NCBI RefSeq assembly: GCF_040183065.1
Contig: NC_091127.1
Location: 110,301,834 to 110,365,833, forward strand
Direction of reading: 5' to 3'
Origin: Periplaneta americana
Lineage: Eukaryota; Arthropoda; Insecta; Blattodea; Blattidae
Length of the DNA stretch: 64,000 nucleotides
Within the stretch, counting starts at the first letter, position 1. Each line of letters starts with the position of its first letter. Under the pieces are notes generated by a model. That model was not told where the DNA came from. It saw only the letters and a list, made by a program, of their open reading frames with translations, and did no database searches. The translations under genes and the position numbers were made by a program. Shown one piece after another: positions 42,001 to 52,150 of this stretch.

Positions 42001-45000
42001 ATTAGCGAATCAGTGTAGCAGATTTCTTGAGGCGCCATGCCATGAAGTTAGTGTTAATTACTTATACCGGTATAAATACGCCGGCAAAGCTTGAAATTTA
42101 CACATCAATACTACTCCTGAAGTACCAGACCACGGTTTTCAATAAAACAACATATGGACAAGCGTTTAAGCAAAGGATATGAGACGCCAACTGCTATTTT
42201 TATGCTATATCAAAATCAAAATGTTTTTCAAATAGCTAACATTCTGCATTTAAAAGTCTATTAAAGATTATCTAATATATAAAAGTGAATGTGGGTATGT
42301 ATGTATGTATGTATGTATGTATGTATATTCTCTATACAAATCTACATGCTTTGACAGATATGTGCCAAAGTTTGCACATTTAACCTTCATAACCAGGAGA
42401 AAAACATAGGCTACATTAAAATTGTGCAAATGGACGTTAAATTACTTAAACAATAAAAAATAAAAATAAATACGATCAAACATTCATGTTTAATACTAAA
42501 TTGCAATCTTCTATAGTCAATTGTTTTTTATTATTGTCTGTTGTATTCAACATCGACTTTTACGAGGCCATGGAAATTATAACAGGAAATTAAATAACAT
42601 TATTGATACAGCATGAAGGCTAAAATCTAGGCAATTCATGCAATAAATATCTTTACACAGTCCAAGACCATATTATGAATTTCTCGATGCAGCTGTAGAT
42701 AGTGAGCAAGCTGTGTTTTATTCAACTGAATTCTTGAATTCTTTGAGACTACAAGGATTGCTACCATACAATTGTTTTAATACTTGATACTGAATCACCA
42801 ATAGTACTATTGCGAAATACTGACCCACCAAAATCATGCAATGGAACAAGAATTGGTGGGAAAAAACTCATTTGAAACGTAGTAATAGAAGTGACAATAT
42901 TAACTGGAAAAATGAAACGAGAAGATGTTTTTATCTCACGTATTCTTATGATACCCATTAACATCCCTTTCGATTTTAAGTAATTGCAATTTCAGTGCGA
43001 CTAGCATTTGTAATGGCCATATTAAAATTATGATCAAGGACAGTCGCTCAAAGTAGCAGACATTAACTTAAAAACTGCGTGTTTTTCACATTCTTAACTA
43101 TATTTTATACAAAGAAGTAGGGGGAAAAGAAAAGATTTTACACACATCAAAAAGCAATTCAATGATACTTTTGTCATATTGCTAATGTAGTATGTGAATG
43201 TACGTAAGGCGACTGGAAATAACATTGTATTAATTCTAAAATATACGTCTCTCAAAATATTGTTGTTCATGTCAAAAAATGTGTTACTACGAAATTCTAA
43301 CTACTTAATCACGTTGCCAATGTAGTATGTTATGCAATGTGGAAATAACAATGTCTTAATTTCTAAAAAAATAAAAACCGGTATATACATCCCTGAGCAT
43401 ATTAGTCTTTATGTTAAAAAATGTCTTATTGCGAATTTATATTGTATCTGTATTCTGTGTATAAAATAAAAATTAATATAATATGTTCTGAATTTGTGAG
43501 ATATAGTTTCTCAAGTCATATTAAAAAAAAAAATAGACGTACAGCAGTTAAGGGTAAAAAATCTTTCAATATAAATTAAATTATATACGTATATATTGAT
43601 TCTTTGGTATGATCGATAGAGAGAGGTTCAGACTGGGAACAAGGGAATTCCCTGTTTATTGACAGCTGTCTTTGAAATGCAAGTGAAAGCACACACAGAC
43701 ATGAAATTACGTGAAATGCACAGCTTCAGATCAATGTACAGATCTTATAATTATTTTATCTCTGCCTCTGTGCAACGTCACATTTGCGGGGGAGGAAAGG
43801 AGACGGCAGAAAGATTGTAATCCTTTTTAATATCTTGACTCCCACGACTAAGATAAGCCACTTGAAATTTAACAGTCACTGACCGGCAGAGATAAAATGT
43901 AAGATCTGTAGAACATTGATACAATGCTAAGTGGGCCTATAGGGACCAAGGAGTGTACCTTTGTTTTGCTGAACTTCAAGACAATGCTAATTCATTTAAA
44001 GTTTGTGTGACTGTAGCCTGTATATTATATGTTCGTTTGGTTTTACTTTATTTATAGTTTGGTTTCTTTATTATTTTATTTGTATTTCTGGTGATGTGGA
44101 AGAGAAGGCCTGATGGCATTAATTACGCCAGAATAAATAAATAAACACATATATATGTATATAGTATATATACATACAAATTAAAACACATTTGAAAGTA
44201 AGGCAAGTGATGAAATGTTTCCTTCCGTTGCCTGATTTGTAGTTGTTTTAAATTGAGTTAATCCTTTGAGGCATGTAAGTGACGCTATGTATAGATTCAT
44301 CTTTATGGACGAGGAAAGCTTATTGAAGACAATTCGTTTTGATTATCTATAGTTGAGTTTTTCAGATTTCCGAAAAGTCTAACAGCCAGTTTAATTATAA
44401 AAAGAAAAAAAGACAACCCGGGCAACGCCGGGTGCTTTCAGCTAGTTTAAACATAAATAATATATTTTCGAGTCTAGTCTATATATATAGCTGCATTTAG
44501 ATTGGCAACAGGCCATGATTGTTTGACCAAACACCTGCATAGAACTGGAATATATCAGTCCCCTAACTGCCCACTGTGCAACTCAAACCAAGAAATGGAT
44601 ACGGAACACCTCAAAATCTGTGCTTCAGTGGCTGACCATGATAATATCTTTGAAAAATATTGGAGTGCAAGAGGTCAAATGACTTTATTGTCAAACGCCT
44701 GGCATTAGAAAACAACAACAACATATTTTTTCCGGTACAGTGAGTGAGTTTTTATTTTAGGCGGTATGGCGTACCGGTCTGTACCGGCCAAACTACGGCA
44801 CTGAATTGAAGTAAAAACTTATATTGACGAAAAACTCATGTCATCACTGTGCTTGTAAAAACGACTCCGTGATCTGAAGTCAATTTTATAGGAGAGTGAA
44901 AAAACTTTACAAAAAAATTGTTTCATGCGTCTATCACTGCTGAAACATTGTTACTTTGTTTGTTACATTAGCAACAATGTAAATATATCAACTTTCAATT

Positions 45001-47241
45001 TTTAGGAACAATTCTAGAGATCATTCTACTCCTTTCCATGCATATAACTAATTTTTGTAAAAAGTAACTTACACATAGCACTTTTGCAGGCACAGCAACG
45101 ATATGTAAGATTAAATTTTAAATTATCCTGTCTCATTGTCTATATTATCCTTGCATTAATAAAATGTAAATGGTGAAGAAAAGAGATATTTAGACAAAAA
45201 AAAGTAAAATGGAGAATAAAATTAGCGTTTTGTCATTTACCTTCATGTCAATACACATTTTGGTTGCTTCTGAGAGGTTCATCTGCAAAAATTTGAGCGG
45301 AGTTCTCTTTCCCTTGGAGAGACAAAGCGGGCAAAATTCTGGCATCTGAAAGACAGATATGTTAAATAAAATTAGGTGCATTTCTCTAAGTTAATTTGCA
45401 TCCGATCAACAAATAAACAAAAATCTATACATTTAACAGCATAATGCAATGCAACTGCTTATTTGAAGAGGCATTCTAAACACAAAATCAGATCAATTTT
45501 AATGAAAGGTTACTTTTCAACCTATTCCATACCATACTCTTTTTTTTATAAGCTGAGATTGAGATAGGTTAAATGAAAAAGGGAGCGCAACCTATCCTTG
45601 AAAATTAGCCAAAATAAAATTGTTTCTTAATGTATAGAAAAGACAGCAATATTATATATTTTAATGCCGTTCACAATTAGTTAAACTGACATAGTAAGCC
45701 TAGTGTATGTGTGTGTTGCAAGAAATGTTACTGCAGAAGGTTAAATGGTAGACCTACTTATTTCCTTAAGGAAAGTTTTCTCGACAAAATTTATTCAGAA
45801 CTCGAGTTGACTTGGGGAATACGAAGAAACTACTAAAATTGAAGGGAAAACAATAATTTTCATTTCATCTAGTTAATTAGTATTTACGACTTCGAGGTAG
45901 CTATATATTCTTGGATAGGCGACTGAGGTTAATGTGTTTGTTTTGCTGTTCCTTATATAAAGGACGTTGTGATATATTAATAAGTTTGTAGGTCATTTTG
46001 TCTTGTCACGTACATTAAATGTTAGGGTTTATTTAACGACGCTCGCAACTGCGGAGGTTATATCAGCGTCGCCGGATGTGCCGGAACGTACATTAATGTT
46101 AGTGTCTGTTGCACTGGAGTATATTTCCTTAAATATTGCAAGTTAAGGTTAGGTTAGATGAGGTATAACTAAGTGACGTGAGGCTGAGAAATGTGACAAG
46201 GTTAGAGTGGGTTAGATGAGGGGATAGCTAAATGATAGGGGATCGAGAATTATGACAAGACAATTTATTTTTGTGTTCCGTTAATTTTAGTAATTTGTAC
46301 ATATTCCCAAAGTCAAATCAAGGAGTTCTAAATAAATGTAGTCTAAAAAACGCGCCATCAGCTAAGGTAAAGGTAATTCTGTATTACTTCGTCACCACGT
46401 ATTTACCTTCGCTTTAAGTTGAGTCATATGTGTATGTATGGTAAAAAAAAAATCGAGTGCTGACGTCAACTTCACACAGAAAATAAAGGTCGAAAGTTGC
46501 TGTGAAAGTGTTGGCCGGCAGAGGGGTCTAGAAATCTGTCACAGGTTAGATTAGTCTAGGCTTTGCATAATGCCTTGCATAACGAATCTATGACAGGTTA
46601 GATTAGATTTCTTTAGGCTTTTAGTATGACTTGCATATACGAATCAATGTTAGGTTAGGTTAGTTTAGGCTTTTGGTATGTCGTACTCGCAACTGTCTAA
46701 GAATATGCCCTTTCAAGTCCGCTTTCCTTTGGCAACACACTATTGTAAAGATTTACTAAAGTAAATAGTTACCAGTTAGGATAGTGATTGTGACTGGGAG
46801 CAAATAAAGAGCATTAAGATATGAGGCCGAAGTATGTGACAAGATAAGTGTATTAGTTGAGGAAATATCTAAGACACGTGAAACCGAGGAATATGAAAAG
46901 GTTTTAATCTCTCGTGTGGGTAATTTCCAAGATTCGTTACACACTAATAACATCAGTGACAGGTTAGGTTCGGTTTGATCATGTTTTTGGTATTTCCACC
47001 AGAAAACATATATCCAAGGCATATCATAAACCTCAACAAACCAAACCTAACCAGTCACTGATCTTGTAGGCCTATGAAATCAGAAGGCCGTGTAACGAAT
47101 CTTGGAAATTACCATAGTTTCATTTACAAGTGTACTATCCTAACATGATAAACGTTAAGCAGAAATAATACGATACATATTATGAGAACTCACACTGTAA
47201 CCAAATGCAGATGCAAAATTGTCAGTGCTAACAGCAGACAT
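36473..47241 (-). CDS. USPL1-type zinc-finger protein, 939 aa, four exons
   Basis: Four minus-strand exons (47241-47194, 45345-45241, 41428-41311, 39021-36473) have AG/GT borders and join in frame: MSAVSTDNFASAFGYS, MPEFCPLCLSKGKRTPLKF.., CPYPLGLQYADTFIKMDF.., GPQNVGSILVSKSEPDND... The finger is C21-x2-C24-x22-C47-x4-C52 followed by YPLG, the same spacing as the N-terminal finger of USPL1, a SUMO isopeptidase of Cajal bodies. The last exon (848 aa) is acidic and Ser/Thr/Asn-rich, probably disordered, with a basic NLS-like patch (KERKRKKEK) near the end. No USPL1-type peptidase motif is seen, so function should not be transferred beyond the finger. Other zinc-ribbon proteins remain possible. 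Confidence 0.72.
39357..39470 (-). mobile_element. SINE family A fragment
   Basis: Middle of the family A body only (AAGGATTCGCCATGAAATTA, GAACCAGGTAATAAGTC). It lies in intron 3 of the USPL1-type gene. Confidence 0.7.
39841..39968 (+). repeat. Dispersed repeat, copy 2
   Basis: Second copy of the family at 16279-16411 (AAGAAGGCACACTTATGAGG, GGGTGGCCAGTTCCTTTCC). Confidence 0.75.
40102..40353. mobile_element. Short MITE with a perfect 32-bp inverted repeat
   Basis: 40104-40135 and 40320-40351 are perfect inverted copies (TGAAGAGTCCACTGCAAGAA... and its complement). TATTATA occurs at 40095-40101 and 40354-40360 as a likely 7-bp duplication. No coding. It lies in intron 3 of the USPL1-type gene. 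Confidence 0.75.
40380..40680 (+). mobile_element. tRNA-derived SINE (family D)
   Basis: Contains a near-complete tRNA cloverleaf at 40508-40578: T-arm CCGGGTTCAAATCCCGG, anticodon stem TCAGC/GCTGA, acceptor 6 of 7 paired, anticodon ATA. It is embedded in a longer unit ending TGTACTTCGGTACATTAACA. Position 33 of the anticodon loop is C rather than T, and there is flanking SINE body, so this is a SINE head and not a working tRNA gene. Confidence 0.7.
41311..41428 (-). CDS. USPL1-type protein exon 3 (zinc finger, last Cys and YPLG)
   Basis: Acceptor CTTTCAG|TGTCCT and donor GATCAG|GTACTT, 118 bp, leaving phase 1. It encodes CPYPLGLQYADTFIKMDF and onward to NFPHIGS. Confidence 0.85.
42292..42328. 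repeat. (GTAT)n microsatellite in the Helitron 5' end
   Basis: About 8 TATG units starting 21 bp inside the Helitron, a common place for expansions in these elements. Confidence 0.9.
43640..44145 (+). repeat. Possible LINE 3'-UTR fragment within the Helitron
   Basis: Ends AAGAGAAGGCCTGATGGCAT ... CCAGAATAAATAAATAAAC, which looks like a retrotransposon 3' terminus. A 40-bp imperfect inverted repeat (43731-43772 against 43883-43922, sharing CAGATCTTA and TTTATCTCTGCC) precedes it. No coding. Confidence 0.4.
44490..44711 (+). pseudogene. LINE C-terminal fragment
   Basis: RLATGHDCLTKHLHRTGIY then CPLCNSNQEMDTEHLKIC: the zinc-binding tail that follows RNase H in many insect non-LTR elements (LRTGHD..L..HL.RIGI.....C.LC...E...HL..C). 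It is truncated 5' and ends at TAG 44706-44708, followed by an AACAACAACA tail. Confidence 0.72.
45241..45345 (-). CDS. USPL1-type protein exon 2 (zinc finger, first half)
   Basis: Acceptor CTTTCAG|ATGCCA and donor ATGAAG|GTAAAT, 105 bp, phase 0 at both ends. It encodes MPEFCPLCLSKGKRTPLKF and SEATKMCIDMK: three of the four finger cysteines. Confidence 0.82.
46023..46083. repeat. SINE tail fragment
   Basis: GGTTTATTTAACGACGCTCG then GTTATATCAGCGTCGCCGG resembles the conserved tail of family A SINEs (TTATTTAACGACGCT...TTATTTAGCGTCG) but belongs to a variant. Very short. Confidence 0.55.
46140..46690. repeat. Degenerate GGTTAG-rich repeats
   Basis: Three diverged units of about 55 bp (46539, 46590, 46646) share AGGTTAGATTAG-like and CTTGCATA-ACGAATC segments. 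Short TTAGG runs (GTTAGGTTAGGTTAG at 46650) resemble the arthropod telomere repeat, but only two or three units occur. Confidence 0.6.
46919..47113. mobile_element. Small MITE in intron 1 of the USPL1-type gene
   Basis: 195 bp with inverted ends GGTAATTTCCAAGATTCGTT (24 bp perfect through ACAC). A second inner inverted pair is also present (ATCAGTGACAGGTTAGGTTC and its near complement). Target duplication unclear. It ends 80 bp from exon 1. Confidence 0.78.
47194..47241 (-). CDS. USPL1-type protein exon 1
   Basis: ATG at 47241, 16 codons (MSAVSTDNFASAFGYS), donor TACAGT|GTGAGT in phase 0. Proposed because it joins in frame to exon 2. Exon 2 also begins with ATG, so translation could alternatively start there. 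Confidence 0.6.
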
Positions 47242-47515
47242 ATTATCTAAAAGTGTACCATTTTTACAAATTAAAGAGATTTAAAGTTTCTATTTTATTA
47301 ATCTTTGGTGTCCAACTTCCTATCTTCGCACTGTCACACACGTGACGGAATGATTACAGCTTCACATCGATAGATTTGTTGTTACCTTCTTCTTCAGGCA
47401 TGCTATTATATTTATCTGTGGCTACGAACAATAAAAGGTCGCCAAACTTATCGCGTTTAAAGATAGGTTACCGGTACGGCAAATTCTGCTGACTTCTCCA
47501 AATCCTTCTGTCCGA
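47242..47515 (-). promoter_or_regulatory. Upstream region of the USPL1-type gene
   Basis: 274 bp directly upstream of the proposed ATG. It includes CACACGTGACGG (E-box CACGTG overlapping a CRE-like half-site) at 47337-47348. The transcription start is not determinable. Confidence 0.35.
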
Positions 47516-47852
47516 ATGAAGTATCTGTTGTATAAAGTACAACTCAAAACTGCATATAAAGTCATTATAATTTATGTATTTTCTAATTATCTTCACCCAC
47601 GACAAACAACACCGCCACCGCGATGCACCGTAAAGGTGGCAGCTGGCAGGTCCACTTCATCAGCTTTGCCAACCTTAACACGAGCGAGTCGGCTACAAAC
47701 ATTCCGAAATTCAGCTACAAAGACTGAAATTAAGCTACGCTCAAAACTTGAAGAATTTGCGCATATGTTGTTCAATCTGCTGCGTTTAACGAAGATTTCA
47801 CTTGCCCGTTATATTAATTTAATAAAAAATAATTCGAAAGAGCTACGAATAC

Positions 47853-47853
47853 A

Positions 47854-47895
<42 letters not shown>
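47853..47895. repeat. (ATT)n microsatellite
   Basis: About 14 ATT units. The open frame across it (47516-47974) is low complexity and not a gene. Confidence 0.95.
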
Positions 47896-47896
<1 letters not shown>

Positions 47897-48026
47897 GGTA
47901 ATTTGATAGAAGACGGGCACTTGGTTGAATATAGTAAGTATTACCAACTTTTTTATTTCAGAGTTAAATGTTAGTGATCTTTTAGTGACTTTTACATATT
48001 AGTTCTAGGTTTTTATACTAGGTGTT

Positions 48027-48312
48027 GCCGTGATTTTCTTTTAATTTTATTGGTTATAGTTGTCATTTGTTCTAGAATTTTCGTTAATTTTGAATGGATA
48101 ATGACGTTATCAGTTGTTCTTGGTTGTTTGACGTGAGTGGTGTTATGTTGTGTCTGATGGCTAAAGCTATTGAAAGTTCGTCATTTTATGATTTTTGTGA
48201 TTTTCTTTCGATTTGATTGGTTATAGTTGTCATTTATTCTAGAATTTTCGTTAATTTTGAATGGATAATGACGTTGTCCTGTTGTTCTTGGTTGTTTGAC
48301 GTGAGTGGTGTT
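48027..48312. repeat. 168-bp-period direct duplication
   Basis: GTGATTTTCTTT...GTTTGACGTGAGTGGTGTTA occurs at 48029 and again at 48197, about 95% identical over about 115 bp, with a non-repeated spacer. No coding. Confidence 0.85.
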
Positions 48313-48350
48313 ACATTATAGATTTGTCTGCATTTGTTGAATGCGCATCA

Positions 48351-48464
48351 TCATGCTTACGAAAAGGCACTTTTCAGTGCCAATAATTTATTTTGTGTGC
48401 ACAAGGTTGGAATTTTGAAGTAAGAGGGAAAGGAAGAATCCGTGTTCTGACATTTATTACATTT
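48351..48464. repeat. Dispersed repeat shared with 25097-25203
   Basis: Same blocks as the copy in BBS5 intron 1, with an internal palindrome GGCACTTTTCAGTGCC. Confidence 0.75.
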
Positions 48465-49400
48465 TGTGTCGATTTTGGTTTACTTCTTTCACTGGTGAAT
48501 AAGGATTGTGATGAATGTTGAGAAAACTGTTTTTTTTGTGGTTTAAAGGAATTATTTACTGAATTTTCTGTACATATTAAGGTGTAATAAGTGTTCGAAG
48601 AGAATTTCATTTAGTGTAAAGACGTGGTTTGTTTATGCAAAGTTGACTGTACGACAAAGTGTTGGTTTAGTTCTTTGTTGCTTGCATGGTTTAAGTTTAG
48701 ATTGCCTTAAAGCCTGTGTCATTTATACTGGAAGTGAAGTGGTTGTCGATGAAGACGTCAATGAGAATTGAATTTTATTTGATAAGGTGACAAATTATTA
48801 TGTTTTGTTTTGTGTTTTAGTGATTTTTGGGGGTAAAGTGCGGACGAAAACTGCCAGAAAATTACTACCAACTATGAAGTTCGAAAGCCACGAAACGCCA
48901 AAAAAAATCAAAGGCGAAAAATTAAATATATTTTCATTTTTTTGGAGGGCTTGTTCTTCTTTAAAATATGAATATATATTTAATTTTTCATCTTTGATTT
49001 TGCGATGTTTGGTGACATTTGGACTTCATAGTTGGCAGAACGTTTTTTGTAGTTTTCTTCAGCCATGTTGGATTTTGCCCGTCTTCTAGCACATTACCAA
49101 TTATTATTATTATTATTAATTTATAATAATCATTATTATTTCTTACAAACTGAAAAATCAGTACACAGGCCTAATCATCAATACATTTCTATAGGTTTGG
49201 TAAAGCGTTGCTCAACCCCAATCTATAAACCATGCACCAATATAAAAAGGGAAAGTATTTATTAACTCGCCTAATGAAATCTAGTTGAGCCTTCTGATAA
49301 CACTTGCTAACACATACAAAAAAAAGTCAGTGTCCACGTGTTTATACATATTTGTCTACGTATTTATAGGTACATATTTAGAGTCAAAATTTTGTAAACA
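48465..49400. other. Unassigned DNA, 48.5-49.4 kb
   Basis: No recognised gene. Short ATT run at 49101-49118. Open frame 48787-49089 has no family features. Confidence 0.5.
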
Positions 49401-49649
49401 CTAGACTAGACGGCAATTCGGAAGGCGGACGGCTACTAGATGCGCCGTAACCTGTATAGCATGTGACGTCACAAGCTTGACCAGGAGAACCAATCAGAAT
49501 CAGTCAGTAACAAGTGCTTCTCGAGTTACTTTGTTCACGTGTGAGTGTTTTAAAACATCGAATAAGTAAAACTAACATATAGGCCTACTGTGTATGTGTA
49601 AGATAAATAAATGGAAGTAGATACTATAAAAAGACAAGTACTGCACAGG

Positions 49650-50003
49650 TAGCCGCGGGAAATAGTGTTTAACGTACATAATTATTTTAAGAACATTAAC
49701 GAGCAGAACTCTGCCGGGCATCATGGTGCTGGCCGCAACGTTGCCAACGCGCAGGAGACGACTGCAGAAGCATGTGGTGTGGGTTTGCGAACCGTGCAAA
49801 TAGTGAAGGAAACAAATCTTTTAAAGTAAGCGGAACTGCCACGTTTCGTTCTCTGGAAAACATTCTCGTCATGAAAAAACAGTCTCTGAATTAGATGATT
49901 TTAATAAAAGTGTGCTGCGACGTACAGTATTAGATATGTACCTTCGAGAATCCGACTCTGAAGAATCTGACGGGACTGATGAGAGTATCAGCGACTTCGA
50001 TTA
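49650..50003 (+). pseudogene. IS630/Tc1-type (DDE_3) transposase, internally deleted
   Basis: EIVFNVHNYFKNINEQ, TTAEACGVGLRTVQIVKE (helix-turn-helix), then SELDDFNKSVLRRTVLDMYL lead straight into an acidic tail ESDSEESDGTDESISDFD-stop. In full members the DDE domain lies between these two parts, so it has been deleted. One frameshift near 49825. Confidence 0.72.
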
Positions 50004-50163
50004 AAACCAGGTACTGAATATTTATTAAATCCTAATTTATATTAAATGTGACCGAATTGTGACAATATAACATGGTACTCGTAGCTATTGTTTTAGGGTA
50101 TTTAGCTAGCTAAAATAATTTGCGCCCAGAAATAGACCTAAATACAATTTCTACTTAAATAGT

Positions 50164-50224
50164 GTCATTCATTCATTCATTCATTCATTCATTCATTCAT
50201 TCATTCATTCATTCATTCATTCAT
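50164..50224. repeat. (CATT)n microsatellite
   Basis: About 15 CATT units. Confidence 0.95.
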
Positions 50225-51237
50225 TTATTTTATTCCATAGATCTTACATGAGCAATGAAGCTTTAAGATGTGGAACATGTCAACATTTTACAATATTACA
50301 ATTACAATTTTTACAAATTTTTATAGTTCTACAGTTTAGTAATTTTCTACAATTTTTACAATTTTGTACAATTTTTTACATTTTTTTTACATTTTGGCGA
50401 GATGTAGTGAGTCACAGTCAAATATATACAGTCGCGCAACTTCAACACTTTTTTTGCCAACATTCACGACACTAGCGCTCAAGCGGCAGGCAAGGCACTG
50501 GTCATAGCGTTGATACAGCCAGCACGTGCTTTAAAGGTATGCGAGATGTTATAATAACTTTTAATCATGCGTCGGAATAAAGGCAAAGTGTGCAATGACG
50601 AAAACTGCAGTAACAACAAGTTTAAATCTCCGAATTTGTCGTTCTTCAGATTCCCTAAAGACCAAGAGAAAATCATAACTCAGTCATAATCTATAATCCA
50701 CGCTATAGGTAGCCTACGTATTGTGTTCTATAAAACATTTATTAGTTATCAGTTATCTATTTGTATGTCAGGAAGGAGAGTTTAAATAAAAACAAAGTAA
50801 ATACCTGTTACCGTACAGTATATTATTGTTTTCCAGAGATCATGTGTAAATGTGTAACATTCCGATTTTGGATAATGTATCTACACTTTTTAATGCAAGT
50901 AATTCCATAATTTTTGTATTCGTGTTTTTTCTTCTTTATATTTTTCAAAAGTTGAATGTTATATTGCATTCAAGTAGGGATTATGGTGTTAATTTTTTCA
51001 AGAATTCATGGCGTATTATAATCCTTTTGCAAAATATTCACTTCTTGAATAAATCCAGACTGTGTCGATAAATTTCTGATGTGTTGGTGTAGATTCATGT
51101 GGCAGACGTATTAAGTTCTCAAGAAATAAAAGAGCCTTTTTAAATTTAGCCTAATACAAAAAGCAATCTTTTCTGTAATAATTTGCATGACTATTATTGG
51201 TGTTGATTTTACATTACCGGTGATTATTTGAGCCGTT

Positions 51238-51459
51238 CAGAGCAGAAGTGGTATAAGTCAAAATTAAGTAATGAGGTTTAAAGTAAAAATTCTGTAAAAT
51301 ACAGCGCAAAGTAGCAATTAATATATCCTTCGTGCTATTCACTGGCTACTAACAGTTTAAATAAATTCAATATTAACTGCTACTTTGCGCTGTATTTTAC
51401 AGAATGTTTACTTTAACCCTCATTACCCATTTTTGACTTACACCACTTCTGCTCTGAAA
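51238..51459. mobile_element. Foldback MITE
   Basis: 222 bp, almost entirely an inverted repeat: CAGAGCAGAAGTGGTATAAG... at 51238 and its complement ending 51459, about 95 bp per arm with about ten mismatches, and a spacer of about 30 bp. No coding. Target duplication not resolved. Confidence 0.8.
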
Positions 51460-51489
51460 ATAAAATTGGGCCTACAGTTTCTGAGTTAA

Positions 51490-51915
51490 TTGAAGTTACT
51501 CTCATTTTGAGAGAGGAACAGACATTACGGGTGTTTCAGAATAAGGTTCTTAGAAAAATATTTGGGCTAAGAGCGATGGAATTAGAGGAGAATGGAGGAA
51601 GTTACATAACGCAGAACTGCACTCTTTGTATTCTTCACCGGACATAACTAGGAATATTAAATCCAGACGTTTGAGATGGACAGGGCATGTAGTATGTATG
51701 GGCTAATTCAGATATGCATATAGAGTGTTAGTTGGGAGGCCGGAGGGAAAAAGACCTTTGGGGAGGCCGAGACGTAGATGGGAGGATAATATTAAAATGG
51801 ATTTGAGGGCGGTGGGATATGATGATAGGAACTGGATTCATCTTGCACAGGATAGGGACCAATGGCGGGCAATGAACCTCCGTGTTCCTTAAAAGCCATA
51901 AGTAAGTAAGGGTAA
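51490..51915 (+). mobile_element. LINE 3' end (third copy of the 12398 family)
   Basis: FILREEQTLRVFQNKVLRKI then FGLRAMELEENG and onward to the CCTTAAAAGCCATAAGTAAG tail. 5'-truncated with stops. The TTAA of the MITE target is TTCA here. Confidence 0.85.
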
Positions 51916-52150
51916 GATGCGAAAATGGCTTAAAGTGATTTCACGCCGAGACTTTGTTCCTAAAGCAACTCCCCATCTTCAGTCGTTTGTCGTTTACATT
52001 TCAGGGAAGAAGATTATTCTAATAATGGGAAATTTAGATTATTAAAACCAAATGCTGTGCCAACAATATTCCCTCATTATCCTAGGTATAAGTGACAGAT
52101 ATCAGAAGACCATGACGAACAGTTACTAAAACTGATCTCCCTCCACCAAA

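Larger units (their letters stand above)
42271..44445 (+). mobile_element. Non-autonomous Helitron
   Basis: Starts TCTAATATATAAAAGTGAAT and ends with the hairpin ACCCGG-GCAACG-CCGGGT (44416-44433), then 8 nt, then CTAG. It is inserted between A (42270) and T (44446) without target duplication, all classical Helitron features. 2175 bp, with no Rep/helicase coding. It lies in intron 2 of the USPL1-type gene. Confidence 0.87.
50566..52150 (+). pseudogene. THAP-domain (P-like transposase) pseudogene
   Basis: First block at 50566-50680: MRRNKGKVCNDENC then NLSFFRFPKDQEK, the Cys pair and FRFPKD of a THAP zinc finger. The second block resumes near 51917 (KWLKVISRRDFVPK, with GKFRLLKPNAVPTIFP about 40 codons later in another frame), the WxxxI..RKDF and VPTIF end of THAP. 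The Cys-x2-His pair in between is mutated. The insert between the blocks is a MITE plus a LINE. Frameshifted and dead. THAP domains bind transposon ends in P elements. Confidence 0.68.

Noticed and set aside
44700-44830. Element end with GTACCGG motifs
   Set aside because: Local CCGGTAC repeats only; no inverted partner or duplication could be placed.
47516-47974. 152-codon plus-strand gene
   Set aside because: The frame is sustained by the (ATT)n tract; no homology, no splice context.
50164-50224. CRISPR-like or regulatory array
   Set aside because: Simple (CATT)n microsatellite in a eukaryotic genome.
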